From Adiantum capillus-veneris (lineage: Eukaryota > Streptophyta > Polypodiopsida > Polypodiales > Pteridaceae): 64,000 nt of DNA. Where the stretch lies: assembly GCA_014529385.2 (NCBI GenBank), contig CM043950.1, positions 81,066,343 through 81,130,342 on the forward strand, written 5' to 3'. Position numbers and translations under genes: made by a program. Under the pieces are notes generated by a model that worked only from the letters and a program-made list of their open reading frames with translations, did no database searches and had not been told where the DNA came from. This document shows positions 24,080-36,715 of the stretch, piece by piece (position 1 is the first letter of the stretch; every line of letters begins with the position of its first letter).

Positions 24080-26040
24080 CATTGGAAAAAAAAGGCCACT
24101 GTGTCTCCAATCTATTGCCCATTTGAAGCATAGAGAGAACCAAGGTCCACCACTTGTCCAAGCTAGACATGGAGCATTGACACAAGATCCAACACTTATC
24201 CAAGAACCCTATAGTATATGTGGTAACATGGGATGCATTGATGCAACAAAAGTAGTCTAGCCTCCTCATCCATCTCTTTTTTCTTGTAGCCTAGAGGGAT
24301 TAGTTTCAAGGTCTATCACTAGTCAAAAACTACACATAGAACATTGATACAAGGTTCCACCACATGTGAAACCTATCATCTCTAGTAGCATGGATGGTTT
24401 GATATCAAGGTTCATCGCGTGTCCTACCTATACTCTATTGTAGCATATAGATTCTGGTTTGGTGGTACTACACTTGTCCAAACTTGGCTTGTTGTTGATA
24501 TCTGGAGGTAATCAAGGGTCCTCCACTTGTCCAAGTTAGGCATATAAAACAATTGCAAGGTCCACCATGTGTACAACATATGATTGATTATAGCATGCAT
24601 GGTCTTATTTCATGGGCAACCATCTTCTCTCCAACATGTGTCCAACCTCGGCTCCATTGAAGCATGGAGAGAAGCAAGGTCCACCACTTATCAAAGCTAT
24701 TATTTTCTCCCAGTGCTTTCAAAACCCATAATACGTTGTACATGGGGGGGGGGATTCTTGTTTCAAGGTCCACCCCTTGGCTAAGATTGGATCCATTGAA
24801 ACATAAAGAGAAGCAAGCTCTACCATTTGTCCAAGCTAGGAGCCATTGAAACATGAAAACCCCATAATATGTTGTATACGAGGGGTGTTTTTCAAGGTCT
24901 ACCACTTGTCTAAGCTATGGTCCATTGGAACATGGAGAGAAGCAAAGCTCCACCACTTTTCTAAGCTAGGATCCATTGAAACATGGAGAGAAGCAAGCTC
25001 CATTGTTTGTCTAAGCTAGGCTCCATTGGAACAAGGAGAAAACAAGCTCCACCACTTGCCTATTATTGCATAGAGATTCTGGTTTGAAGGTCCACCACTT
25101 GTCCAACCTTGCCTTCATGTATGGAGATAATCAAGAGTGCAATGCTTCTCTAAGCTAGGGACATAAAAGAGTTTCAAGGTCCACTACATATACGATCTAT
25201 GATGGGTTGTAGCATGGGAGGTTTCATTTTAAGGTTGACCACTTCTCCAGCTCCGCTTGTCCAACCTCAGATCCATTGAAGAATGGAGAATAAAGGTGTA
25301 CCAACTCTCCAAAATAGGCAGACAATCTCTATAAAACCCATGAATTGTTAATATATGCTATGCTGTGGAGTTTTGTTTGAAGTTCCACTCCTTATCCAAG
25401 CTACAATCCATTGAAGCATGGAACTAAGTAAGATATATCTCTAGTCCAAGATAGGATCCATTGAAACATAGAGAGAATCAAGGTCCACCACTTGTCCAAG
25501 CTATGCATGGGTAATTGATATAAGGACCACTACGTTTTCACCTATACTATGCTCTATCATGGATGGTTTCATATCCCACCAATTTTCCAACCTATTTAGT
25601 AGGTTGTATTATGGGGGTTTGGTTTCAAGGTACTTCACTTGTCTGAGGTGGGTTCCATTGAACCATGGAGAGAAACTATGTCTACCACTTGTCCGAAATA
25701 TGCTCCTTTAAAACATAAAAACAAGGTCCACCACTTGTCCAAGCTAAAGTTTCTCTCCATTGAAGCATGGAGAGAAACAAGGTCTACCACCTGTCCAAAA
25801 TATGCTCCATTGAAACATAAAAGCAAGGTCCACCACTTGTCCAAGCTAATATAACAAATGGGTGTTGGTTACAAGGTGTACCACACTTGTCTAAACTAGT
25901 CTTCATGCAAGGTCTACCACATGTCCAAGCTATATGAGCTTGTTTTGAAGGTCTACCACACCTCTTGAAATTAGGATCCATGTAAGGTCCACCTTTTGTC
26001 AAGCTATGCATTTAATGAGTACTAAAACTAAGTAAATTGC
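24080..26040 (+). repeat. Right-arm motif array inside intron 2 of the SET gene
   Basis: Dozens of 'CCACCACTTGTCCAAGCT' variants alternate with 'CCATTGAAACATGGAGAGAA'. All lie in the 2.6-kb intron (23937-26531) between the methyltransferase-like and SET exons. Polarity is plus, opposite to the host gene. The order of units is less regular than in the 29-35 kb array. Confidence 0.9.
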
Positions 26041-26531
26041 AGTACTTAAATACCTTTCCAAGCTCATTAAGATTTTGGTCTCTAAGGCCGGCCACCACCA
26101 CATGTCTAATCTATGCTCTAATTGATTACTTATGCTATTTCTCTCAAAGTCCAAACATAAGCTCCCTTCTAGCAAGGTTAGTTTAAATTTAGGCTCCAGC
26201 ACCTGTCTAAGCTAGGTTCAATTTATGAAGCATCACCATTTAACCATGCTACGATCTAATGTATCATATCAAGGGGGTATTGATAAAAGGTCCAAAACTT
26301 ATTGAGTTCAAGCTCTTAAGTAATTAAGTCTTTGTGAGTATTAAATGTTTTAGTTTTAGTCTACAGATCCACCATTCAAAAACTCAAGTAATTTACTATT
26401 TACATTCAAACCTTGAATGCTTGAGATAAAAAATACAAGCTCAATCAATACTATATAAAGCAAAATCTAACATTAAGAGTATCAAATCAGTAACAAGAAA
26501 CACTAACATGCACAAGAAACTCAAAACATAC

Positions 26532-27911
26532 GTGTCTCCATTTCCAAAAAGTCCTCCATTGACAGAGGATGGTGTTGTTGTTGTTCTTCTTCTCTTTGTG
26601 GAGAGCACTCCTCTGTAACAGGCACAATGTCGCCTGATTGCGAAGTGGATTGTTGAAGTCCAGCCCATTTTTCTATATCTTCATGAGACTTAACAAAGTC
26701 TAGCAGCATGGTCTCCATGCTTTTTGCCTCCTCCACACTATCAATTAAGCAGATGACTTCTTTTTTCTGTTGTATTCCTTCTTGTGCAACCAAGGAGCCA
26801 TCACCAAAAACATCAACAAGCTTGCGGTCTTCAAAACAATATGTACGAATGTAGTGCTTGACCAAAGCTCTTTTTTGGCCTCCAAATATTGCAAATCTGA
26901 CATATCGTTATCTGCTACTTGAAGAAGAGAACAATCAATTGGCATGGGATGTTCCTCTGATCTTCTTCTCAGGTCTTCAAATGCATTGCCTTGTCCCAAG
27001 AAGGCAATAACTGTTAGGAATTGAATTGCTCCTTTGCAAGGAGCTGATGGAAAGTGATGCAATGCACCACAACAATGGTAGCTCAGATTATCTCCCATGG
27101 CGTGAAAGGCACATTGCAATTTTGTGAAGTTAGTGAAATCCACAAATGCAAGAAAGACAAATCCAGGATCTGTTGACCCTCCAGCAATAGCCAAGATCCC
27201 ATCCAAAGCATTGTTAAATGTCTCCTCACTCCACTTCAAATTGCCTCCAACGTTTTTTGTCATATCTAAAACACATAAGCCAATAGGCACTTTATTATTG
27301 AAGTGGCGCATCAAGTAGAGATTGCCTTCCATTTGTAGGCTCACCACATAGATTGACCATGGCAAATCTCTAGGCTCAGTTTTCTCCTTTTGAAGGTGAA
27401 TTGCCCATTGCATGTATTTTATTGCTCCATCTGGAAAAGCCATTTTCTTTGTTCCACGCGTCAAACTAGATCTGATCCATTCCTCGCATAGCATTAAAAT
27501 TGTTTTATAAACAACATCATTGATGTTATACATTTTGACCACCTCCTCCCAGTCTTTACATGGTGAAGACTCATTCAAATTGTTGAAGCCTTCAAGAAGT
27601 GCATCTTGAATCAATTTGTCTTGCTTCAACTGCTTGATTCGATCATACATGTCAGTTGCATCACCATCCTTTGCACTCTTTGACAGTAAAATCTTCTCAT
27701 CTCTAATCTCTTCTTGAATAGTCTTTACCTCTGATTCCTCAAGGCCACAAAGATATCTAAATACAGTTGTTGGGGGTTTCTTATTCTCCTCTTCTAGATT
27801 TTCAATGATTTCTATCCAGCAATCATAAACTAAATCAGAGTAGGTGACCATGTGTGCCTGTTTAGCAATCCAACTTGCTGCTGCACTCATTCTTGCCAAT
27901 CGAAGAAAACC
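26532..27911 (-). CDS. Beta-class DNA amino-methyltransferase-like exon (catalytic motif degenerate)
   Basis: The exon runs from an acceptor (CTTTTTAG, 27912) to a donor (C|GTATGT, 26531). After an alpha-helical, Glu/Lys-rich first third comes a layout typical of N6-adenine/N4-cytosine methyltransferases of the beta order. There is a strand ending 'GLCVLDMTKN' at the (D/N/S)PP(Y/W) position (DMTK codons 27255-27266), then 'WSEETFNNALDGILAIAGG', 'PGFVFLAFVDFTNFTKLQCA' and 'AIQFLTVIAFLG'. Finally 'LVDVFGDGSLVAQEG' (26791-26811 for VFGDGSL) stands where the SAM-binding FxGxG motif belongs, followed by 'EVICLIDSVEEAKSM'. DMTK instead of DPPY suggests loss of catalysis. One A appears to be missing from an A-run near 26865-26880 (frame break), and the join to the ParB-like exon is one base out of frame. 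The fold call is by eye and needs structure prediction. Confidence 0.55.
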
Positions 27912-27995
27912 CTAAAAAGAAATAGAGAAATAATTAAACTATTGAGCAAGATTTGTTAATTAAACACTATCAAAAAGACAAAGAAAATAACTTAC

Positions 27996-29180
27996 ATCCC
28001 ATCCGGCACGAGATGCATGTCCCTCTGCAATTCCACTTGCTGCCTTTGGTGGTCGTCCTGACTCCATTGACTCCGTAAATGTCTCAATATTTGGCTGTAA
28101 GGTTGCTTGACATACAATGCCTGAGCCTCCTCATTTGCAATGGCAGATATAGCAGTTGCAACAAATGGAGGAGCATTCACAACAATGCGAGCCTTTCTAA
28201 ATTTATACACGCTAATCAGTCTTTCAAAGATCTCTTTGTTGTTTTGTTCATTGTGAAGCAAAACTTTTGCAGCATAGATTGAATGCTGCCCATCAAGAAT
28301 CCAATAATGATAATCTTTAATTTTTTGCTCCTCTACCTCTTCTACTGCCAAAGGAGTCCCCTTCTTTGATTTTGCATTTCGAACAGGCATCAAATATGCA
28401 CATGCTGCAGGCTTGGTCGTACTCCGTGAAAATCCAAATAACACACTTTCAGCGTGTTTTTTATCCATAATACGTGCATTATAGTGATCAGGAGCAAGCC
28501 AACAATTTTGAATAGGGATATCAAATTCCCTATATTGGAAAGGAAAATAATTTATGTACTTATTCATTCCACCTGTATCTTTTTCTTGTCCTTTCATGGC
28601 CTCAGCTTCTAAAACATCTGGATCCACAATTCTCATCTTTGACATTGAACCCTCTGTTGATGAGGATGCCAAAGATGCCTTGTCTACATCCAAAATGGAG
28701 CTAGTTCGCTTAGCTTCTACTTTCTGCACTTTTGCTTGCTTCTTTGTGGATGGTGGTCGTGAAGCTTTCACCTTTTTTTCGTTGTAGTGTGGCAATGATG
28801 GAGCTTTGAAGTTGATCTGCTGTGATATTTGGATTTGATTCTGCAAACTTCCATCCTCGAGAAAACATTGTCTCTTCTTTGTTTCTAGACATGCGCTCCA
28901 ATGCATATGCTCCTGGAGATAGTTGAAATTCTAGATTCATTGGAACTAGAATGTCAATGCATTCCACCTCTGGATGACTATCAACTACAGAGACAGATGC
29001 TTCCACAACTTGTCCAACATCTTCAAACAAGCTGTCATTATCCTTTTTGGCAATAAATAGATGCACCTTATGAAATTGTGCACCCTCTATACCATGTATG
29101 TCCAAATACCATTTCCTAAGATCATTGCAAGTATAGTCAACTGAGACAGCAACCCTTGCAACCTGTTTTTTTGGAGCCAT
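27996..29180 (-). CDS. ParB/DGQHR-like first coding exon of the SET gene
   Basis: The start ATG at 29180 lies five bases after an acceptor (TTGTTTCAG, 29186), so a 5' untranslated exon exists upstream. About 150 residues of unknown fold (MAPKKQVARVAVSVDYTCND...) lead to a Lys/Ser-rich linker. A domain with 'YHYWILDGQHSIYAAKVLL' follows (DGQH codons 28283-28294), the core of ParB/sulfiredoxin-fold and DGQHR-type proteins, which bind DNA or nucleotides. The ParB CTP-binding Arg after DGxH is Ser here. One surplus A in an A7 run near 28765 shifts the frame between 'IATLQRKK' and 'VKASRPPSTKK'. The exon ends at the donor AT|GTAAGT (27995). ParB-like domains fused ahead of DNA methyltransferases are known in phages and bacteria, which supports reading this and the next exon as one protein. 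Confidence 0.65.
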
Positions 29181-29224
29181 CTTTCCTGAAACAAAAAAAA
29201 CCAAATGTTATTTTAACATATACT

Positions 29225-32200
29225 TTTTGTAATGGATTAAGTTTGTGTGAATACAAGTTCCACCACTTGTTCAAGCTAGATCTAAGCAAGTATACATAGT
29301 GATCATTTAAGCTAGTAAACTAAGGGAAGGGAGAAGTAAGGTCCACCACTTGTCCAAGCTTAGCTCTAGACAACATGGAGAGATTGGAGGTCTACTAATT
29401 GTCTAATATAGGCTAACTATATTGAAACATAGAGAGAAGCAAAGGTCCACCACTTGTCCAATCTAGGGTCCATTGAAACATGGAGAGAAGGATGCTCCAC
29501 CATTTGTCCAAAATAGGCTCCATTGAAACATGAAGAGAAGCAAGATGCACCATGTCTTTGAGATGCTAGGCTCCATTGAAATACCTTAAACCCATGATAT
29601 TTTGTATATGTGGGGTTTAAATTCAAGGTCCACCACTTGTCCAACCTATTATCCCTAGTAGCATGAGTGGTTTGGTCTCAAGATTCACCACTTTTCCACT
29701 CTATGTCATTATATTAAAAGATCTGGGTGTTAAGGTCCACCACTTGTCCAACCTATAAGGCTATATCTTAAATGGTATTATTTACCACCACTTGGAATGC
29801 ACATGATGGGTTTTACATAGGGGTACGGTTCCAAGGTCCACCACTTGTCCAAGCTAACTCTATTGAAACATAGAGAGAATCAAAGGTCCACCACTTGTCC
29901 AAGCTAGGCTCCATTGAAACATGGAGAGAAGGATGCTCCACCATTTGTCCAAGCCAGGTTTGATTGAAACATGAAGAGAAGCAAGCTGCACCATGTCTCC
30001 AAAATGCTAGGCTCCATTGAAATATCTTAAACCCATGATATTTCGTACATGGGGGGTTTACATTCAAGGTCCACCACTTGTCCAACCTATTATCACTAGT
30101 AGCATGAGTGGTTTGATGTCAAGATTCACCACTTTTCACTCTATGTCATTATATAAGAAGATCTGGGTGTTAAGGTCCACCACTTGTCCAACCTATAAGG
30201 CTATCTTAAAGGGTATTCTTTCTCACCACTTGGAATGACCATGATAGGTTTTACATGGGGGTTTGGTTCCAAGTTCCACCACTTGTCCAAGCTAACTCTA
30301 TTGAAACATAGAGAGAAGCAAAGGTCCACCACTTGTCTAAGCTAGGGTCCATTGAAACATGGAGAGAAGGATGCTCCACCATTTGTCCAAGATAGGCTCC
30401 ATTGAAACATGAAGAGAAGCAAGCTGCACCATGTCCAAAAGATGCTAAGATCCATTGAAATACCTTAAACCCATGATATTTTGTACATGGGAGTTTACAT
30501 TCAAGGTCCACCACTTGTCCAACCTATTATCTCTAGTAGCATGAGTGGTTTGGTCTGAAGATTCACCACTTTTCACTCTATGTCATTACGTTAAGAAGAT
30601 CTGGGTGTTAAGGTCGACCACTTGTCCAACCTATAAGGGTATATCTTAAAGGGTATTCTTTCTCACCACTTGAAATGTCCATGATATGTTTTACATGGGG
30701 GTTTGGCTCCAAGGTCCACCACTTGTCCAAGCTAACTCTATTGAAACATAGAGAGAAACAAAGGTCCACCACTTGTCCAAGCTAGGCTCCATTGAAACAT
30801 GGAGAGAAGGATCCTCTACCATTTGTCGAAGCTAACTCTATTGAAACATGGGGTTTACATTCAAGGTCCACCACTTGTCCAACCTATTAACGCTAGTAGC
30901 ATGAGTGGTTTGGTCTCAAGATTCACCACTTTTTTCACTCTATGTCATTATATTAAGAATATTTGGGTGTTAAGGTCCACCACTTGTCCAACCTATAAGG
31001 CTATATCTTAAGGGTTATTCTTTCTCACCACTTGGAGTGACCAGCATAGGTTTTACATGGGGGTTTTGTTTCAAGGTCCACCACTTGTCCAAGCTAACTC
31101 TATTGAAACATAGAGAGAATCAAAGGTCCACCACTTGTCCAAGCTAGGGTCCATTGAAACATGGAGAGAAGGATGCTCCACCATTTGTCCAAGATACGCT
31201 CCATTGAAACATGAAGAGAAGCAAGCTACACCATGTCTCCAAGATGCTAGGCTCCATTGAAATACCTCAAACCCATGATATTTTGTACATGGGGGTTTAC
31301 ATTCAAGGTCCACCACTTGTCCAACCTATTATCTCTAGTAGCATGAGTGGTTTGGTCTCAAGATTCACCATTTTTCCACTCTATGTCATTCTATTAAGAA
31401 TATATGGGTGCTAAGGTCCACCACTTGTCCAACCTATAAGGCCATATCTTAAACTTTATTCTTTCTCACCACTTGGAGTTACCAAGATAGGTTTTACATG
31501 GAGTTTGGTTCCAAGGCCCACCACTTGTCCAAGCTAACTCTATTGAAACATAGAGAGAAGCAAAGGTCCACCACTTGTCCAAGCTAGGCTCCATTGAAAC
31601 ATGGAGAGAAGGATGCTCCACCATTTGTCCAAGATAGGCTCCATTGAAACATGAAGGGAAGCAATCTGCACCATGTCTCCAAGATTCTAGGATCCATTGA
31701 AATACCTTAAACCCACGATATTGTTTACATGTGGGGTTTAACGTCAAGGTCAGTCACTTTTCCAAGCTATTATCCTAGTAGCATGAGTGGTTGGGTCTCA
31801 AGATTTACCACTTTTCCACTCTATGTCGTTATATTATGAAGATCTAGGTTCTAAGGTCGACCACTTGTCCAACCTATAAGGCTAGATCTTAAAGGGTATT
31901 ATTTCTCACCACTTGGAATGACCATGATATGTTTTACATGGGGTTTGGTTTCAAGTCCACCACTTGTCCAAGCTAGGCTCCACTGAGACATTTAGAGAAG
32001 GATGATCCCCCATTGGTGGAAGATAGGCTTCATTGAAACATGAAAAGAAGCAAGTTGCACCATGTCTCCAAGATTCTAGGATCCATTGAAATACCTTAAA
32101 CCCACGATATTGTTTACATGTGGGGTTTAACGTCAAGGTCAGTCACTTTTCCAAGCTATTATCCCTAGTAGCATGAGTGGTTTGGTCTCAAGATTCACCA

Positions 32201-35200
32201 CTTTTCCACTCTATGTCATTATATAAAAAAGATCTAGGTGTTAAGGTCGACCACTTGTCCAACCTATAAGCGTATATCTTAAAGGGTATTATTTCTCACC
32301 ACTTGAAATGTCCATGATATGTTTTACATAGGGGTTTGGTTCCAAGGTCCACCACTTGTCCAAGCTAACTCTATTGAAACATAGAGAGAAGCAAAGGTCC
32401 ACCCCTTGTCTAAGCTAGGGTCCATTGAAACATGGAGAGAAGGATGCTCCACCATTTGTCCAAGGTAGGCTCCATTGAAACATGAGGAGAAGCAAGGTGC
32501 ACCATGTCTCCAAGATGCTAAGCTCCATCGAAAAACATTAAACCCACGATATGTCGTAGATGAGGGTTTACATTCAAGGTCCACACACTTGTCCAAGCTA
32601 TTATTGCTAGTAGCCTGAGTGGTTTTGTCTCAAGATTCACCACTTTTCCACTCTATGTCATTATATTAAGAATATGGTGTGTTAAGGTCCACCACTTGTC
32701 CAACCTATAAGGCTACATCTTAAAGGTTATTCTTTAATACCACTTGAGTGACCATGATAGGTTTTACATGGGGGTTTGGTTCCAAGGTCCACCACTTGTC
32801 CAAGCTAACTCTATTGAAACATAGAGAGAAACAAAGGTCCACCCACTTGTCCAAGCTAGGGTCCATTGAAACATGGAGAGAAGGATGCTCGACCATTTGT
32901 CCAAGATAGGATCCATTGAAACATGACGAGAAGCAAGCTGCACCATGTCTCCAAGATGCTAGGCTCCATCGAAATACATTAAACCCACGATATTTCGTAG
33001 ATGAGGGGTTTACATTCAAGGTCCACCACTTGTCCAAGCTATTATTGCTAGTAGCCTGAGTGGTTTGGTCTCAAGATTCACCACTTTTATTAAGAATATG
33101 TGGGTGTTAAGGTCCACCACTTGTCCAACCTATAAGGCTACATCTTAAAGGTTATTCTTTCTTACTACTTGGAGTGACCATGATAGGTTTTACATGGGGG
33201 TTTGGTTCCAAGGTCCACCACTTGTCCAAGCTAACTCTATTGAAACATAGAGAGAAGCAAAGGTCCACCCCTTGTCTAAGCTAGGGTCCATTGAAACATG
33301 GAGAGAAGGATGCTCCACCATTTGTCAAGGTAGGCTCCATTGAAACATGAGGAGAAGCAAGGTGCACCATGTCTCCAAGATGCTAAGCTCCATCGAAAAA
33401 CATTAAACCCACGATATGTCGTAGATGAGGGGTGTACATTCAAGGTCCACCACTTGTCCAAGCTATTATTGCTAGTAGCCTGAGTGGTTTGGTCTCAAGA
33501 TTCACCACTTTTCCACTCTATGTCATTATATTAAGAATATGCGCGTGTTAAGGTCCACCACTTGTCCAACCTATAAGGCTACATCTTAAAGGTTATTCTT
33601 TATTACCACTTGGAGTGACCATGATAGGTTTTACATGGGGGTTGGTTCCAAGGTCCACCACTTGTCCAAGCTAACTCTATTGAAACATAGAGAGAAACAA
33701 AGGTCCACCACTTGTCCAAGCTAGGTTCCATTGAAACATGGAGAGAAGGATGCTCCAACATTTGTCCAAGATAGGCTCCATTGAAACATGACGAGAAGCA
33801 AGCTGCACCATGTCTCCAAGATGCTAGGCTCCATCGAAATACATTAAACCCACGATATTTCGTAGATGAGGGGTTTACATTCAAGGTCCACCACTTGTCC
33901 AAGCTATTATTGCTAGTAGCCTGAGTGGTTTGGTCTCAAGATTCACCACTTTTATTAAGAATATGTGGGTGTTAAGGTCCACCACTTGTCCAACATATAA
34001 GGCTACATCTTAAAGGTTATTCTTTCTTACTAGTTGGAGTGACCATGATAGGTTTTACATGGGGGTTTGGTTCCAAGGTCCACCACTTGTCCACGCTAAC
34101 TCTTTTGAAATATAGAGAGAAGCAAAGGTCCACCCCTTGTCTAAGCTAGGGTCCATTGAAACATGGAGAGAAGGATGCTCCACCATTTGTCCAAGGTAGG
34201 CTCCATTGAAACATGAGGAGAAGCAAGGTGCACCATGTCTCCAAGATGCTAGGCTCCATCGAAAAACATTAAACCCACGATATGTCGTAGATGAGGGGTT
34301 TACATTCAAGGTCCACCACTTGTCCAAGCTATTATTGCTAGTAGCCTGAGTGGTTTGGTCTCAAGATTCACCACTTTTCCACTCTATGTCATTAATTAAG
34401 ATATGCGCGTGTTAAGGTCCACCACTTGTCCAACCTATAAGGCTACATCTTAAAGGTTATTCTTTATTACCACTTAGAGTGACCATGATAGGTTTTACAT
34501 GGGGGTTTGGTTCCAAGGTCCACCACTTGTCCAAGCTAACTCTATTGAAACATAGAGAGAAACAAAGGTCCACCACTTGTCCAAGCTAGGGTCCATTGAA
34601 ACATGGAGAGAAGGATGCTCCACCATTTGTCGAAGCTAACTCTATTGAAACATGGGGGTTTACATTCAAGGTCCACCACTTGTCCAAGCTATTAGTGCTA
34701 GTAGCATGAGTGGTTTTGTCTCAAGATTCACCACTTTTTCACTCTATGTCATTATATTAAGAATATTAAGGTGTTAAGGTCCACCACTTGTCCAACCTAT
34801 AAGGCTATATCTTAAAGGTTATTCTTTCTCACCACTTGGAGTGACCATGATAGGTTTTAAATGGGGGTTTGGTTCCAAGGTCCACCACTTGTCCAAGCTA
34901 ACTCTATTGAATAATAGAGAGAAGTAAAGGTCCACCACTTGTCCAAGCTAGGGTCCATTGAAACATGGAGAGAAGGATGCTCCACCATTTGTCCAAGATA
35001 GGCTCCATTGAAACATGAAGAGAAGCAAGATGCACGATGTCTCCAAGATGCTAGGCTCCATCGAAATACCTTAAACCCACGATATTTCGTAGATGGGGGG
35101 TTTACTTTCAAGGTCCACCACTTGTCCAAGCTATTATCGCTAGTAGCATGGTTTGGTCTCAAGATTCACCAGTTTTCCACTCTATGTCATTATATGAAGA

Positions 35201-35440
35201 ATATCTGGGTGTTAAGGTCCACCACTTGTCCAACCTATAAGGCTATATTCTAAATGATATTTTTTTTGACCACTTGGAATGTGCATGATATGTTTTACAT
35301 GGGGTTTTATTCCAAGGTCCACCACTTGTCCAAGCTAGATCTATTACATATATATTATACATACAATATTCAACTAGATTCCCTACCTATCATGTCCAGT
35401 AGCATGGATGCTCTAGCTTGAAGGTCCACCACTTGTCCAA
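29225..35440 (+). repeat. Right-arm array with about 438-bp higher-order repeat
   Basis: Roughly fourteen units, many full-length near 438 bp, some truncated. Unit starts are visible at about 29628, 30066, 30504, 30863 and 31303. Each unit carries six or seven CCACCACTTGTCCAA-type motifs in a fixed order, separated by constant words such as 'CCTAGTAGCATGAGTGGTTT', 'CTCTATGTCATTATATTAAG', 'GGTTTTACATGGGGGTTTGG' and 'CCATTGAAACATGGAGAGAA'. Minus-strand frames of 60-105 codons inside are translations of the repeat. The array begins just upstream of the SET-gene 5' end. Confidence 0.95.
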
Positions 35441-35485
35441 CCTATACTCTCTTATGTAAGGGAGATCTCGCTATAAATTCAAAAC

Positions 35486-35575
35486 CTTCCCGCCTAAATT
35501 TAAAATATCCCTCCCAAATCTTAAATATCCCGCCTAAATTTTAAACTATCCCGCCCAAATTTTAAAATTCAAACT
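35486..35575. promoter_or_regulatory. Four clustered GGCGGGA (E2F-like) sites
   Basis: On the minus strand 'TTTRGGCGGGA' or 'GGGAGGGA' appears four times at about 20-23 bp spacing within AT-rich spacer. TTTSGCGGGAA-type sites bind E2F factors in plants. The cluster abuts the end of the higher-order repeat. Regulatory use is inferred; it could also be a short tandem repeat with no function. Confidence 0.35.
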
Positions 35576-36350
35576 TTTTTATAAAAATTTAAATTTTACT
35601 ACTTAAATTTAAAATATTCCACGCAAAATTGATTTTAAATTCAAGTTTACCACAAAAAGATATCATTATACCACCTAAATTCAAATATGCAAACCTCAAA
35701 TCATTATATTGTACATAAATTCAAACAAATTCAAATTAACAAGCCTAAACTGATATTAGTTTGCATAGATATGAATTTATCACACCTAAATTATGTCACC
35801 ATGTTAGAGAGAGTGGTTAGAGAATTTGAACAAGGTCCACCACTTGTCCAACCTAGATACCAAGAAGGATTGAGTGTACAAGGTATTGTTTGGAGGTCCT
35901 TATAGTCCATTGGTCTCAAGGTCCACCACTTGTGGTAAGGGTCACCAAAAAGTGTATATATTCATCCAAAGAAATACACGTATTTTTGGTCTACATGTCC
36001 TAGTTTAAACCATTTATGTCCATTAGGTGTATCACTAAACAACACTACTATTTTTGAGAAACAGAAGTTACAATCATATCTACAAATGGATTAGAGGAAA
36101 ATCAGCTCAGCATACATCCAGAACTCGCTACAAGAATCGACTTTAACAGATCACGCAAGTAAGTCTTCCATTCAATTTTACTAGTATTACAATGTGTTAG
36201 TTATTTGTGATATTTATGTATGTATATATACTATGTGTGCATATCGTAATTAAGTGTAATTGTGTATCTGCATTATGTATGAGTATTACAATGAAATAAC
36301 ACAAATATACATACATACACATAGATAACACAGACGCACACATACATGAG
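35576..36350. other. AT-rich spacer, no gene
   Basis: Contains one isolated motif copy near 35835 and another near 35923. The 72-codon frame at 35687-35905 shows no family resemblance. Confidence 0.4.
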
Positions 36351-36359
36351 CATGTATTT

Positions 36360-36382
36360 TCAAGAGAGAGATAGCAAATACA

Positions 36383-36414
<32 letters not shown>

Positions 36415-36715
36415 TAAATAACTGTTTTTTAGAGAGAGGAGAGAGAAAGATAACAGATTTCACTGTGTTTATGTATGTGGAAGAGAGGAAGACGATGTAT
36501 GGGAATATGTGCACGTATTTTCAAGAGAGAGACAACAAGATAACAGATTTCATTGTGGTTATGTATGTGGAAGTGAGGAAGACGATGTGTGGGAATATGT
36601 GCATGTATTTTCAAGAGAGAGACAGCAAGATAACAGATTTCACTGTGGTTATGTATGTGGAAGAGAGGAAGACGATGTGTGGGAATATGTGTATGTGTGC
36701 GGGGATACTTTTAAA
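36360..36715. repeat. (GA)n tract and three copies of an 89-bp tandem repeat
   Basis: A GATA/GA microsatellite (about 36385-36412) is followed by an 89-bp unit repeated three times (period marks at 36453, 36542 and 36631) that begins 'ACAGATTTCA' and contains 'GGAAGACGATGTGTGGGAAT'. Long overlapping open frames on both strands come from the repeat. Confidence 0.9.

Noticed and set aside
28765-28775. Programmed ribosomal frameshift at the A7 run in the ParB-like exon
   Set aside because: The needed shift is +1, not the -1 typical of A-rich slippery sites, and similar one-base breaks occur in all cargo genes, so an indel or sequence error is simpler.
29417-35162. A family of 60-105 codon minus-strand frames with 'LDKWWT', 'SLHVSMEPSLDKWW' and 'ELAWTSGGPWNQTPM' text, also at 16.9-19.1 kb on the plus strand
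   Set aside because: They are translations of the same DNA repeat. They are broken at random by indels, lack starts or splice sites, and appear in whichever frame the repeat leaves open.
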